Part shown: positions 41,639-51,868 of the stretch, one piece after another
Layout of the letters: each line of letters begins with the position of its first letter
Numbering within the stretch: the stretch's first letter is position 1
Made by a program: the position numbers and the translations under genes
The notes under the pieces: generated by a model
Databases searched by the model: none
Told to the model about the DNA's origin: nothing
What the model saw: only the letters and a program-made list of their open reading frames with translations
Assembly: GCA_946965045.2 (NCBI GenBank)
Contig: OX337231.1
Location: 1,364,001 to 1,428,000 of the forward strand
Direction: 5' to 3'
Length of the DNA stretch: 64,000 nucleotides
Source: Epithemia pelagica
Taxonomy: Eukaryota; Bacillariophyta; Bacillariophyceae; Surirellales; Surirellaceae

Positions 41639-44122
41639 ATGGAAAAAGAAAATCATGCCGTCTATTCGTTTGAGACGGACCAGGATTGGAGAGTTCCGTC
41701 CAAAGACAAGAAAAAGAAGAAGAAACATGGACGACCCTCTCGAGGCGTTTCACCAGAGAGATTCTACAGTCAAGCGGACCACTATCAAGGCAGCGCCCAA
41801 GTCAATCAACTCAAGGAAACTGTTGAATCCAGAATGATTCGAGAAGGAAAACGTCGAGTCAGTCGACAACAAACCTTGCGACGAGATGCCTACAAGAAGA
41901 TGACAGAATGCAAAACCTGGCCTCTCCAAGAACCCGCCTTGCAACACTTTTCGAAATTGATACATTCGTATTGCCACACCAAGGCCAACAAGAACAAGGA
42001 GAGAAACATCTCTACCAATCTGTCGTCGGTGCCATTCGATGCCAATTCCTCCTCCCCCACCATTGTGACTGGAACCCAAGGACTGGCATTGGATCATCCA
42101 CCCACGCAACGCTGCTGGTCCGCTTCGTCTTGTAGTGGCATTAGCAGTAGCGATGCTTCCTCCTCCTTCCATGACAATGATGAACCCAAGCGGTTACTTC
42201 GAACCCTTCATTCCAGTCCTTCCAAAAATCGCTACAAGGAACTGTGTCGACAAGAATTTCAACGAGAACACGACATTCCCATGGGGGTGACACTGCCACT
42301 AATACCATCACCATCCACCTTGACAAGCAAAGCCACAGAAACAACAACACCAAGCACCCAGAAAAACTACACCAGCAATGACAATGACGATGACAGTGAT
42401 TACCACTATTTGCAATCACGACCGGCCTTGTGGTCCATGGAACCTTGTATTTGGGCGTGGGAGATTTCCGGGACGGGCAAACGCAAATATGTCGTGGGAC
42501 AATTGGGTCGCTGTTTGGATTGGTATTGGCACAAAACATTGCCCGAAAATCGCCATGGATATGAACTCATTCGAGAAGGAGTTCCCTGTCGCTTGTATCT
42601 CGACATTGAATATTCCACCCGAGACAATCCCCACTTGTCGCAACCAGAGGCCTCGCGGGACTTTTTGGTGGCTCTGTTGGAGAGTTTGCGACACCAACTG
42701 CAAGAGATCTTTCCCCACCAGTTCCAAGACACTCCCTTGGAACGTCGACACATTATTGATTTGGATTCGAGTACGGAGCACAAATTTTCACGACATTGGA
42801 TTGTTCATTTGCCCGGTCAGCATTTGTTTTCGAGCAATCGTGCCGTAGGAGTCTTTGTCCACGAATGGATGGGATCCTTGATGCAACAACATGCTGCCGC
42901 CACTGCAGCGCAAGTTCAAGAACATGATCATTCGGGGCAAGAGTCCACAAGACACACGCGGCTTGCCCCAGCACTCTTGAAATATCTCATGGTCAATACA
43001 AAGCAAAGCAGTGGCAACCAACATCATGGAGCATCCTCTCCTCCAACAACATGCATTGTGGATTTGGGGGTCTATACCAAAAATCGCTTGTTCCGATTGT
43101 TGGGATCGTGCAAATATGGCAAGCCCTCGTCGGCGGGCCTGCGGATTGCTGCCGAAAATGAGTTTGCAGGCTTTCCCCCCAATTTTTCCAATGACAACTT
43201 TTACAAAGGTGTCGACCAACCCAAATCTGCACCAGTGTCGTCCACAACAAAGACAACAACAGTGAAAGCGTCTGCAGGGATTCGATCGAATAATGACACA
43301 CCCGAACTCGAACCCGTCTCCGCCTACAAGACCGCGATTGATTGGACTCCGCATGCGGACGCCCTGGCGCAAACCTTGGTCATTCCAGTCCATTCGACCA
43401 AAATCCAGTTTCCAATCCTTCCTGATTTACAAGACACTTGTGGCGGCGGCGGTGGCGGCCTGCGTTCGCAGGGTATAGCAAGAGGCCTGGGAAGTCGACG
43501 ACACACACCGCAATCGTCGGGACCATCGCCATTTCCAGTCTTGGATGACTTTGTCCTGAAGCACTTGGCCACACGTGGAGGTGTCAAAGGGACGATTCGA
43601 AGTTGGTCCTTGGAACGACGACACACATCCGAGGAACCATCCAGCACTATCGAGTCGTCGCCCTTACCCGTCGTTCAAGTCACGTATTTTTTGAGTGGCA
43701 ATCGGTATTGCGAACATGTAGGACGACCGCACAAATCGAATGGCATTTTTTGGGTCGTGGATTTGATTACCCAAAAGGCGACACAGCGGTGCTTTGATCC
43801 AGATTGTCGTGGATTTTGTTCCATGCCAGTGTCGTTACCGCCCCCTGTACAAGACCATGTACGAGCTTGCAACCAGCGTCATTCGTCGTCGTCATGTGAA
43901 CAATCGGAATCACACGATACTTCCTTGTCGGTGGCCCTACAGTCCTTGACACTCCAACAACAACAACAACAACAACAACAACATGCGGAAGACGACATGG
44001 AGGAGGAGGAACACGAATCTGTCGCCACCACCATTACGACTGTACCACCCGATCCCACCGAGGAACTTTCCGACGAGGCACTCGTGGAAGCCATGTTGGC
44101 TCATCCCGAACTATTTCCATAA
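41639..44122 (+). CDS. PRIMPOL: PrimPol, DNA primase-polymerase
   Basis: The product is 827 residues, longer than the roughly 560 of animal PrimPol because of Ser/Thr/Asn-rich insertions and a Gln run near the end (CAA triplets 43955-43982). Archaeo-eukaryotic primase motifs are present: RLYLDIEY (DxE, about 317-324, metal ligands), STEHKFSRHWIVH (about 379-391, motif II with SxH) and DLGVYTKNRLFRLLGSCKYGK (about 475-495; the first Asp is the third metal ligand, and the basic segment binds nucleotide). The C-terminal UL52-like zinc finger is at about 690-730: CEHVGRPHKS then CFDPDC. PrimPol reprimes stalled replication forks in nucleus and mitochondrion. The 3' end of this gene, from 44051, was duplicated in inverted orientation at 52024-52091. 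The acidic C-terminal tail could contact RPA. Confidence 0.92.
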   Translation: MEKENHAVYSFETDQDWRVPSKDKKKKKKHGRPSRGVSPERFYSQADHYQGSAQVNQLKETVESRMIREGKRRVSRQQTLRRDAYKKMTECKTWPLQEPALQHFSKLIHSYCHTKANKNKERNISTNLSSVPFDANSSSPTIVTGTQGLALDHPPTQRCWSASSCSGISSSDASSSFHDNDEPKRLLRTLHSSPSKNRYKELCRQEFQREHDIPMGVTLPLIPSPSTLTSKATETTTPSTQKNYTSNDNDDDSDYHYLQSRPALWSMEPCIWAWEISGTGKRKYVVGQLGRCLDWYWHKTLPENRHGYELIREGVPCRLYLDIEYSTRDNPHLSQPEASRDFLVALLESLRHQLQEIFPHQFQDTPLERRHIIDLDSSTEHKFSRHWIVHLPGQHLFSSNRAVGVFVHEWMGSLMQQHAAATAAQVQEHDHSGQESTRHTRLAPALLKYLMVNTKQSSGNQHHGASSPPTTCIVDLGVYTKNRLFRLLGSCKYGKPSSAGLRIAAENEFAGFPPNFSNDNFYKGVDQPKSAPVSSTTKTTTVKASAGIRSNNDTPELEPVSAYKTAIDWTPHADALAQTLVIPVHSTKIQFPILPDLQDTCGGGGGGLRSQGIARGLGSRRHTPQSSGPSPFPVLDDFVLKHLATRGGVKGTIRSWSLERRHTSEEPSSTIESSPLPVVQVTYFLSGNRYCEHVGRPHKSNGIFWVVDLITQKATQRCFDPDCRGFCSMPVSLPPPVQDHVRACNQRHSSSSCEQSESHDTSLSVALQSLTLQQQQQQQQQHAEDDMEEEEHESVATTITTVPPDPTEELSDEALVEAMLAHPELFP

Positions 44123-44424
44123 CACAAATTTAGTGTCTATGTCATGACATACTTCTATACAAGATCGTATCCAAAGCATAGTAACGCGCTGTGCAATAAC
44201 TATAGTTGTCGAAAACACAATGCGATTTCAACAAGTCTGACATATTAATTAATTGTCTGTAGTCGCATTGGTGTCCTGGGAGGAGTTTAGACTTGGACTG
44301 AGGCCACAAATGACCAAACCATCGGAATCAAAATAGGGATTGGTATCCGGGGTATCTTGAAAAATGGTACAGGCTGGTCCAACGACCGTGGCCAAAAAGA
44401 AGCATTCGTCTTGGTCGGCCGTCG
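44051..44424 (+). repeat. Left arm of a large inverted duplication
   Basis: This 374-bp stretch covers the last 24 codons of PrimPol, the intergenic spacer, and a reversed fragment of the 3' end of the second EF-hand gene. It matches the reverse complement of 51693-52091 with several short indels (4 bp in the PrimPol part; about 12 and 6 bp in the spacer) and scattered substitutions. The two arms flank about 7.3 kb holding the cyclin, GNAT and EF-hand genes. Confidence 0.88.
44249..44424 (-). pseudogene. 3' fragment of the second EF-hand gene
   Basis: Read on the minus strand, this is a near copy of the last 58 or so codons of the gene at 50378-51868, ending with the same GACAATTAATTAAT context. 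It stays open (it contains YFDSDGLVICG) but lacks everything upstream, so it is a truncated duplicate left by the rearrangement. Confidence 0.85.
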
Positions 44425-44539
44425 GATCACCGAACGTCCCATAGAAACCATATCCGTTCTATGGTAACCTGTACGAGAAACTATCGGCGGACAGCAATCG
44501 GGTTGTCTTTTTCTTGTGGCAACAAACGTCTCTGCTACG

Positions 44540-45859
44540 CTAGCTACGTGATGTTGCTTCTGTCGGTTGGTGTCGTTGGGCCACATCATCGGCATAGGCC
44601 CACACAAAACTGAATGGACCATTGAAGGAGTCTTTGAACAAGGGTGGTACAAAGCCATACCAGGCCCAGTACAGATCCAGGTCGTGTGGTGCAGGTGTTG
44701 CCGAAACCGTTGGGGTTGCTGTTGTGTGCCGAATGCCGCCAAGACCTAGTAAGGCATTGGCAATGGTGGCAATACCGGTACCACTGCCTGCGCCACACAA
44801 TCGTTCCAACCAATCGGGCATGGCGTGCAACCAGGATACCACGGCAGTCTTGGATTCTCCCTCGTCACGGTTGGTCGAGGGTTCTAACCATACGGCGAGA
44901 CTGGCCAAGTACAAGGCCGCACAGGCCACATAACTGGGAGGATATCGAATGCAGAAATCCAACAAGAAGGCATCATTGCAATAGTTCCAGGCACGTTGTT
45001 GTACTTGTTGTCGATGCGAATTGTGATTGTGGTTTTCGTTCGTGTTGTCGTTCTCGTTGCGACCCAACAGGGCGGCACAAAACCGGTCCAAAAACTTGTG
45101 TGGATGAGACTGGGGAATCCAATACAATGTAAATCCCAATTGACGCAAAATCTTGTGTTCCATGGTCGTCACAGCTTCCAGCCATTCCTTCCACACGGGT
45201 CCCATCGGTGACAGATAGGAAAGGCTACGGTCTTGCAAAAAGGCTTGTTTTTGCACCCACGGCCATTCGGCTTCCGCAGCCACCGCTAATCCTCGTTTCT
45301 GACGGGCATGCGTCACGAGTAGTTTGACGGAAATACCATTCTGCGCAATGGTTTCATCGTCTTGCGCAATTGTGTCGTTGTAATACAAGAGACGTCGTTT
45401 GCGAAACAAGTGAGCAAAGGCCACAATGACTTGTTTGAGTGTCAAGACAATTTCCTGTGTTTTGGCGGCAATCAAAAGACTTGCCATGGCAACACTCCAG
45501 ACATCGACCTGTTTCAACGAGACGGCATGACAATACCGGTGGAAAATGGTACAGGCCGTCCCAAAACACGACGTGGACAAGTGCAACATGCGACACGACG
45601 ATTGAATCAAGGACGTTCCATGCAATCGATGTAAGCGTTCGGTTTCAACCAAAACACCGTCTTCACCAGCCGACGGATTCTGCCCACCCTCCTTCCGGTT
45701 GTTGTGAGACAAGAACGACGAAGCTGTAGCATCGGGATGGGGCAAAATGCCAAGAATGGTTCGATCCAGGTGGTTGTTGGTATGGTTATCTTCCGTCAAC
45801 AACTTGCGTTTCCTCCCTTTACTGGAAGTATCATCAACCTGCGCTGAAGACGTGTTCAT
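44540..45859 (-). CDS. Cyclin (cyclin L/K/T-like transcriptional type)
   Basis: The product is 439 residues. The first cyclin box at about 83-150 has RLHGTSLIQSSCRMLHL, then the FHRYCH segment and SVAMASLLIAAKTQE, which match the conserved helices of transcription-linked cyclins such as cyclin L or K. A second box region follows at about 215-320 (MEHKILRQLGFTLYWIPQSHPHKF, where MEHKILRQLGF is the key part; then YPPSYVACAALYLASLAVWL). Between the helices are family-unusual insertions of 40-60 residues. The C-terminus is short and lacks an RS domain, so cyclin L identity is not certain. These cyclins pair with CDKs that act on RNA polymerase II or splicing. It is divergent from the plastid GNAT gene with 341 bases between starts. 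Confidence 0.78.
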   Translation of the reverse strand: MNTSSAQVDDTSSKGRKRKLLTEDNHTNNHLDRTILGILPHPDATASSFLSHNNRKEGGQNPSAGEDGVLVETERLHRLHGTSLIQSSCRMLHLSTSCFGTACTIFHRYCHAVSLKQVDVWSVAMASLLIAAKTQEIVLTLKQVIVAFAHLFRKRRLLYYNDTIAQDDETIAQNGISVKLLVTHARQKRGLAVAAEAEWPWVQKQAFLQDRSLSYLSPMGPVWKEWLEAVTTMEHKILRQLGFTLYWIPQSHPHKFLDRFCAALLGRNENDNTNENHNHNSHRQQVQQRAWNYCNDAFLLDFCIRYPPSYVACAALYLASLAVWLEPSTNRDEGESKTAVVSWLHAMPDWLERLCGAGSGTGIATIANALLGLGGIRHTTATPTVSATPAPHDLDLYWAWYGFVPPLFKDSFNGPFSFVWAYADDVAQRHQPTEATSRS

Positions 45860-46200
45860 CTTCTCTGTGCATTTTGTTTTGGATCATTGACGTGTCTGTT
45901 TTTGCGCATGTTGAAAGGTCGGAGATCGACATTTTTTGAGTGGCACGGCAGTGGGGGTGGTGCGCGGTTTTTCCCCAAACATGATGTGGAAAATGCTGGT
46001 GGGGGGACTGAAGAGAACTCCTTATCGGTACTGGCATCATCCGAGAATAGAACATTATTAGAATCAATATGGTAACTGGCGCTCAGGATTGGTTACCCCG
46101 TCAGAATTCCGACCCATCAACAAGTTCAACGTTCAGAACCCACCATTCTCTTTGTCCCTTCGTTGTCTCTCAATCCGATCCTCTCCACCCGACACCGACC
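45860..46200. promoter_or_regulatory. Divergent upstream region of cyclin and GNAT genes
   Basis: 341 bases between two outward-facing starts. No named motif is recognised. Confidence 0.4.
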
Positions 46201-47397
46201 ATGAGGATGGGCCAAAGTCCTTGCAGCTCCATCTTTCCTCTGGTGGTATGCGTTATCGCATGCTGGTTGGTCACGGATACTTTTGCCTTTGTCCATCCTC
46301 GTCACCAAGCTACTCTTTCCTTGTCCACAGGAGGGTCACCCACCAGTCCATTTCACTGGGAGAAGGATGGAGTGCGTTGTTACTACAGTTTGGTCAATGT
46401 ACCCGTTGAAAAGACAAGTGCGGGCAGCAGTAGCAGTAGCAGTAAAGCCTTGTTTCAGCAGCTCACGTCAAGCAAAAGCGCCTACAGCAACAACAACAAA
46501 AGTGCCGCCAGTCCAGTTGCTACCATTCCATTTGAAATTGAACGGTTGCCAGAACAACCCAGTGAAACAGTCTACAAGGAGATTTCCCAAATGTGCATCA
46601 ATGCCTTTTTCAACGACGGAGTTACAGGCCGAAGAATTCCCTTTTGGAAAGATTGGCAATTGGCCTACCTTCGGACACTTCAACAAACCGATTTGCGGAT
46701 ACGACGGAAACGCTATCCGGAAACCAATATGATGTTTATTGCACGGGAAGTTGTCCCCGTTACCAATGCGGCCATGGTACAAAAATCACCTCTCGTTCTG
46801 GATTTACAAAAGGTGTTCAATTTGACTCCCGAACAACAACGAGGAGGAACCGATTTTGTCCAAGGACAAGTCTTGGGCTTTGTCGAAGTCACTCTGAGGC
46901 CCTACGGTTTGGGATCGGAGCAAGTGGGCTTTGATGACGACAGTCGCATTCAATTACGAACCAATGCCATGCACAAAAAGCGACCTGTCCTGACCAATCT
47001 GTCGGTGAAATACGAAGCACGTAAATCGGGTGTCGGAAGTCGGTTGATGGAACGATGTGAAAGCGAAATTTTGCAAACATGGCCCGCCAACAAGGAAATT
47101 ATACTGGAAGTCGAATCGGATAATGTCAATGCCTTCAAATTTTATCAAAAACGAGGGTTTGAAAAACTCTTTGACGATCCAGCCGGTCGACGATACGATA
47201 CGAGTGGATTAATGTTGCGACAATTGCGCTGTGTCCGCAATGTCATGCGCAAGGATTTGGCCGGTGGCCTTCGAGGAATGGTGGTCAGAAGCAATGCCTT
47301 GGGAGGTGGGTCTATCAATGGCGATGTCAACTACATGGATCTGGCCACCAAGGCCATTCAAAGATTGCGAAGTTCACTCTTTCCCATTCAAGGATAG
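46201..47397 (+). CDS. Plastid-targeted GNAT-family N-acetyltransferase
   Basis: From the chosen ATG the product is 398 residues. It begins with a hydrophobic signal peptide (about 11-25) followed by TDTFA|FVHPRH; a cut before Phe fits the secondary-plastid ASAFAP-type junction, and a Ser/Thr/Lys-rich transit-like stretch follows. The catalytic domain (about 110-330) has LGFVEVTLRPYG, NLSVKYEARKSGVGSRLM with the acetyl-CoA-binding RKSGVG loop, and NVNAFKFYQKRGF near its end. This pattern resembles chloroplast GNATs that acetylate protein N-termini or lysines, but the substrate is not readable. An ATG at 46069 would put 44 residues before the signal peptide and would spoil targeting, so 46201 is preferred. 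Confidence 0.82.
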   Translation: MRMGQSPCSSIFPLVVCVIACWLVTDTFAFVHPRHQATLSLSTGGSPTSPFHWEKDGVRCYYSLVNVPVEKTSAGSSSSSSKALFQQLTSSKSAYSNNNKSAASPVATIPFEIERLPEQPSETVYKEISQMCINAFFNDGVTGRRIPFWKDWQLAYLRTLQQTDLRIRRKRYPETNMMFIAREVVPVTNAAMVQKSPLVLDLQKVFNLTPEQQRGGTDFVQGQVLGFVEVTLRPYGLGSEQVGFDDDSRIQLRTNAMHKKRPVLTNLSVKYEARKSGVGSRLMERCESEILQTWPANKEIILEVESDNVNAFKFYQKRGFEKLFDDPAGRRYDTSGLMLRQLRCVRNVMRKDLAGGLRGMVVRSNALGGGSINGDVNYMDLATKAIQRLRSSLFPIQG

Positions 47398-48346
47398 ACA
47401 AAGGGATTGGATTTTTTGCGCTGTCGACGGAGAGAAGCAGTCATGAAAAGGCTTGACTTGGAAAGAAAGGAGCTTTGGAAGCAACGGGAGGATCCAACCG
47501 ATCCGCATGCAAGGGAATGGTGAAACGTTGGTTGTTTTTGGGAGTGCTACCTTGATTTGGAGTGAGAGGTTATTGCGAAAAGACGAGGGAGTGCAGGAAA
47601 CGGTAATCCATGCCTTCCTCCTAGCTATCTTTATATTATTTCCTATACATAACGTTTATGATGATACTTCCATGGACTCCACAACAAATGGGTCGGCATT
47701 CGAAGTGAAGGAATCATCCACCGGCGGTTCGTTGTGGAAACTTGCTCCGCCATGTAGTTTTCGCTAGTCCTTTAGACAAATACTCCCATGGGATATGCAA
47801 TCACAACATGTGGTCCTTCTTCCATGCCCATCCATGAAGCGAATAGACAATGTTCCGTTTAGCGAATTGCTTTTCTCGACGAATTTTGCCTTGTGGGGTT
47901 GCAATCCTTGGTAGACCAGGTAGGCAGTATAGCTGCTGCGAGCAAGAGATGCAACAGACACGCGAAGTCTTGTGGGAAATTGGCACCATGGGAAGACACA
48001 AACACCCACGGCGAGTAAATAATAATGCTCTGGCTACATGGCCTGCTCTCTTATTACGACTCCTACTCTTACCGTTACTCTTTACCGCTCCGCGTATAAA
48101 CGGTCAAAATGACATGGGACTGGCATGTTTATTATCCATGCCTATGTGTGTCGTTGTTTTAGTCTTGCCCAAAAGTCCAAACTACAGACCGCGTCTCCTC
48201 ACTTTCCACACACAACCACAACAAGAGGTCAGAAAGCCTCATATCCCTCTCTCTCTCTCTCTCTCTCTCTCACAAAATTGTCGATTGTGTCACCTGCCGG
48301 CGGTGCGCACCTCGTTGATACAGCTGCATCGTCATTCATTCTCAGT
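47398..48346. other. Intergenic region, GNAT to first EF-hand gene
   Basis: About 950 bases. It includes a (CT)n run at 48247-48271, 76 bases upstream of the EF-hand ATG. Small ORFs here have no recognisable content. Confidence 0.45.
48247..48271 (+). repeat. (CT)n microsatellite
   Basis: A dinucleotide run of about 12 units in the probable 5' leader of the EF-hand gene at 48347. Confidence 0.9.
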
Positions 48347-49690
48347 ATGGACGAAGAAAGTGCCTTGCCCTCCATCCAAGAAGTGGATACCTCCTTCCCA
48401 TCCGAGGAGGGAACGTATTTTGACGATGAACAACATCAACAAGATGAGGATAATAAGAAGGACCATGGTCATCATCCACAAGCACCATCGGCCGAACCCG
48501 AGCTCAACAGTGATGAGGAAGAATTGGTATCACCCTTGCGAGACGACTTTGTACGAGTTCCAGCCGAAAAAGAACACCGTTTCTCTCCTCAAGTGGACGG
48601 CAGCAGCAGCAGCTTCATGAGTCCAGCTCCCGTAACTCCTGTATTACGGCAACGAGTCAATGCGACATCATCGTCGTCCGATTCGAAGCGATCCATTCCT
48701 GCGCATGGAAAACCAATGTTGTCAGAAACATCCAAACTGTTTGATCGCAATGGCAAAGGCTATCTCGATTCGACCGAATTGGCCTTGAGGAGACTGGATT
48801 CGGACAATGATGGGAAACTTACCATCCACAATGTCTATGAGATTATGCAAAGTCTCAAAGAGTCACAAAAACTCTCGCACGAATTGATGCAAACCCTCCA
48901 AAAGGAGCAAAAGAAATCGGTCAATCTCAAAAAGGCCGTCATTGGACTCGTCATTTTTGCCGTGTTGTTGTCCCTAGCCAATATTGGAACCTCCTTTGCG
49001 GCCGCCCGCTTGGCCAAGGATACTGAGGTTTCCAGCAATGGCGATTTGGTCCGCAAGGATAGTGACACTCGGGTGGGCGTGACAGACAAGTTGACTGGCT
49101 TTACGTTGCAACCGATTCGCAATGAAGAAAAACGACGACGATTGGCCTTTGACTTTTGTGGCCCTGTCAATCAAGCTTTCGACTCGCAGTGGTGTTCCGT
49201 GCAAGCCACGTTGGATTATACCTTGGCCAAGACGATTTATGGTAAATTGTGTCCGGATCTTACCGATGTGCAGAGCAACCTGAATTGTCCCGATGTCAAT
49301 GGAGGTCTTTCCGAATTACACCTCACGTGCAATGAAGTTACCAGTACAATCAAGGGAGGCGCGGAGCTTCCCGCCAAGGGTCCCACGGTCGACTATGGTT
49401 TGACATGGTTCCCCACCTTGCTTGATAACTCGCCGGGTCAGCGTCCCTTGACCACCTTTGTGGGATCCATGATTGTGTCCGATCCGGATCCAGAGGTGTG
49501 GTTTTGTGTTCAAAAGTTTCATGCCAGTATCGTTTGCAATATTACGACCGACGACGATGAATGTCTCTTTCTGGCCGATCCGGTGGCACCCATTTGTACC
49601 ATTTTTAACGCTACATTGGATGAATTCTTTGATCCGGATGGTCTGCTCATTTGTGGTCAGGACGATACCAACAGCACGGGGACGAGCTGA
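48347..49690 (+). CDS. EF-hand membrane protein with Cys-containing C-terminal domain, copy 1
   Basis: The product is 447 residues. An acidic, disordered N-terminus (1-120) is followed by a pair of EF-hand-like loops at about 131-165 (FDRNGKGYLDSTE, then LDSDNDGKLTIHNVYEIM; DxNxxGxxD-type ligands are present), a short helical linker, one membrane span at about 195-217 (AVIGLVIFAVLLSLANIGTS) and a 220-residue C-terminal domain with about ten Cys residues (FCGPVNQAFDSQWCSVQ, CPDLTD, LTCNEV, WFCVQKFHASIVCN, CTIF, LICG). The layout suggests cytosolic calcium sensing joined to a disulfide-bonded lumenal or extracellular domain, a type II orientation. No known domain is recognised in the C-terminal part. 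The next gene is a clear paralogue in tandem. Confidence 0.75.
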   Translation: MDEESALPSIQEVDTSFPSEEGTYFDDEQHQQDEDNKKDHGHHPQAPSAEPELNSDEEELVSPLRDDFVRVPAEKEHRFSPQVDGSSSSFMSPAPVTPVLRQRVNATSSSSDSKRSIPAHGKPMLSETSKLFDRNGKGYLDSTELALRRLDSDNDGKLTIHNVYEIMQSLKESQKLSHELMQTLQKEQKKSVNLKKAVIGLVIFAVLLSLANIGTSFAAARLAKDTEVSSNGDLVRKDSDTRVGVTDKLTGFTLQPIRNEEKRRRLAFDFCGPVNQAFDSQWCSVQATLDYTLAKTIYGKLCPDLTDVQSNLNCPDVNGGLSELHLTCNEVTSTIKGGAELPAKGPTVDYGLTWFPTLLDNSPGQRPLTTFVGSMIVSDPDPEVWFCVQKFHASIVCNITTDDDECLFLADPVAPICTIFNATLDEFFDPDGLLICGQDDTNSTGTS

Positions 49691-50377
49691 GGAGGAGGAG
49701 GAGAACCATACAAGAAGGCGGAGAAGGAGGAGGGTACGGACGGACTGGTCCTCCTCTAGAGGGAGGGAAGAGGTTCCTACTAGAGTAGTGGAAAGGAGGC
49801 CTCCCATACTCTCCAGAGTAGAGAGGAGGCAAACGGAGTTTGCACAGGGTACCGCATGCATCACGACGACTATAGGTATGTCGCTGTTTCTATTGTTAAC
49901 TATAGCATTGTTGCTTACTTGTTGTGATCATAGCTCATGACAAGGATGACAGTCATTACCTATGTCCATTGTCTACCATAGAATTGGAGCCGGTGCCCGA
50001 GCTCCTTTGCACACAAACGGAGCGGAAGCGGAAGTCTTCGTGAGAATAAATAGAAATGGGGGACAATCGTGTTTCACGAATGACGGCTGGCTTGGATACG
50101 TGCAAGACACACACATGCATATCCGTAATCCGTACACACATCAGTCCCGCGCAGTCAAAAGAGAGGGGGAGTAGATCATTTTGTATTCCATGTGTAGTAC
50201 TACATAGAACACCCCATCACGCGCGACTGATAGAATTCGCGGGATCTGGAGATGGTCGCTCCGCTTCTCACAAATTCAGTTCGCAACAACCCGGCTCCGA
50301 AGATAACGAAATTTGCGAACCTACGCACACTGTTGTTGTCATCAAAAGAATGAAACGATTGGAGACACTGGTTCAGA
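49691..50377. other. Intergenic region between tandem EF-hand paralogues
   Basis: About 690 bases starting with a purine-rich low-complexity stretch (49691-49800, GAGGAGGAG-type). No gene is supported. Confidence 0.45.
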
Positions 50378-51868
50378 ATGACTGTAGTAGTCCAAGGAAC
50401 GCATGTCATGAGTGGCAAGAGCAGCAGCCCAAGTAGTAGTGGAACTTTACTCCGAGACAAAACGTCTGGGACATTTGATACGGATACAACCATTATGATG
50501 GAGGACGCCGAGTCCCCGTTGTCCAATGACGACCCGGACGAGAACCAACTGGACAATAATCATCGTGGCAACACAATGCAACAACAACAACAACAACAAC
50601 AAGAGCAGGACGATCCGTCCTCCATTGCACCGCTCGAGGATGACTTTGAAGCCTGCGTGGTGGTTCGGAGTTCACCACCAGAACCTAGTGTTCCATCTGC
50701 TGCCACCACCACCACCACTCGCACCATGGTCCATGCCACTCCTACTCTGAGAAAACGAGTCTCTAGAAGAAGTAGTAGTAGAAGTAGCACCCGATTGACA
50801 ACCAGAATACCAGCACAGTCGACTCCCGTACTCTTATCCGCCACTTCCAAATTGTTTGATCGAACGGACAAGGGGTATTTGGATTCGACGGAACGAGCCT
50901 TAAGACGATTGGATACAGATCACGATGGCAAACTCACTGTGCACAACTTGTACGACATGATGCAATCTTTGACGGAATCCCAACGACTGGCACATCATCT
51001 CCTGGAAACCCTTCAAGAGGAGCAAACCAATCGTGTCAATCTGAAAAAAGCCTTGGTGGGTCTGGCCGTGTTTGCTGTCTTGTTGTGTGTGGCCAACATT
51101 GGGACCTCCTTTGCCGCGGCACGCTTGGCCCAAGATACGCAACTCTCGTCACGCACAGGGGATTTGCAGAGCAAGGAAACGGGGATCCGTGTCGGGACGA
51201 CACACAAATTAACCGGTATTGAATTACGACCCGTGTCACCACCACCACAACCACAAGACGACGACGACCAACAACAACGACGACTCCGTCAATTGGCCTT
51301 TGATTTTTGTTCCCCCATTCACAACAATTCCGATTTTAGTTTTTCCATGCGCTTTTGTACCGTTCAGGCTCTGTTGGATTATCGTTTGGCTCGAGAGATT
51401 TATCGACAATTGTGTCCCAGTCTCGTGACGATTAATGGGAGTTCGTGTCCCTCCCCCCACGGTGGCTTGTCCGAGCTCTACCTGTCCTGCAATGGGATTG
51501 TCAGCCAGCTCTTGGGAGGCCAACATCTTCCTCCCACCGGTCCGACCGTGACGGGGGATGGTCTCACCTGGTTTCCTACCCTGGTCAATGATGGGTCGCC
51601 CTGGCCGACTCGATTTTTGGGCAAGATTTATGTGACCGATCCCTTTACGTGGTATTGCGAACAACACTTTGCGGCCAGTATTGTCTGCAATGCGACGGCC
51701 GACCAAGACGAATGCTTCTTTTTTGCCACGGTCGTTGGACCAGCCTGTACCATTTTTCAAGATACGCCGGATACCAATCCCTATTTTGATTCCGATGGTT
51801 TGGTCATTTGTGGCCTTAGTCCAAGTCTAAACTCCTCCCAGGAAACCAATGCGACTACAGACAATTAA
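50378..51868 (+). CDS. EF-hand membrane protein with Cys-containing C-terminal domain, copy 2
   Basis: The product is 496 residues (a second ATG at 50408 gives 486). It parallels copy 1: acidic Gln-rich N-terminus with a CAA run at 50579-50602, EF-hand-like loops (FDRTDKGYLDSTE, then LDTDHDGKLTVHNLYDMM), one membrane span (ALVGLAVFAVLLCVANIGTS) and a Cys-rich C-terminal domain with matching positions (FCSPIHN, FCTVQALLDY, CPSPHGGLSELYLSCN, WYCEQHFAASIVCN, CTIF, VICG). In the first loop Thr-Asp replaces the Asn-Gly of copy 1 (FDRTDKG versus FDRNGKG). Its last 58 codons and 3' flank were copied in inverted orientation at 44249-44424 by the rearrangement. It arose with copy 1 by tandem duplication. 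Confidence 0.75.
   Translation: MTVVVQGTHVMSGKSSSPSSSGTLLRDKTSGTFDTDTTIMMEDAESPLSNDDPDENQLDNNHRGNTMQQQQQQQQEQDDPSSIAPLEDDFEACVVVRSSPPEPSVPSAATTTTTRTMVHATPTLRKRVSRRSSSRSSTRLTTRIPAQSTPVLLSATSKLFDRTDKGYLDSTERALRRLDTDHDGKLTVHNLYDMMQSLTESQRLAHHLLETLQEEQTNRVNLKKALVGLAVFAVLLCVANIGTSFAAARLAQDTQLSSRTGDLQSKETGIRVGTTHKLTGIELRPVSPPPQPQDDDDQQQRRLRQLAFDFCSPIHNNSDFSFSMRFCTVQALLDYRLAREIYRQLCPSLVTINGSSCPSPHGGLSELYLSCNGIVSQLLGGQHLPPTGPTVTGDGLTWFPTLVNDGSPWPTRFLGKIYVTDPFTWYCEQHFAASIVCNATADQDECFFFATVVGPACTIFQDTPDTNPYFDSDGLVICGLSPSLNSSQETNATTDN

Noticed and set aside
47850-48620. 256-codon plus-strand ORF upstream of and overlapping EF-hand copy 1
   Set aside because: It overlaps the EF-hand coding sequence in another frame and contains the CT microsatellite translated as Leu/Ser repeats.
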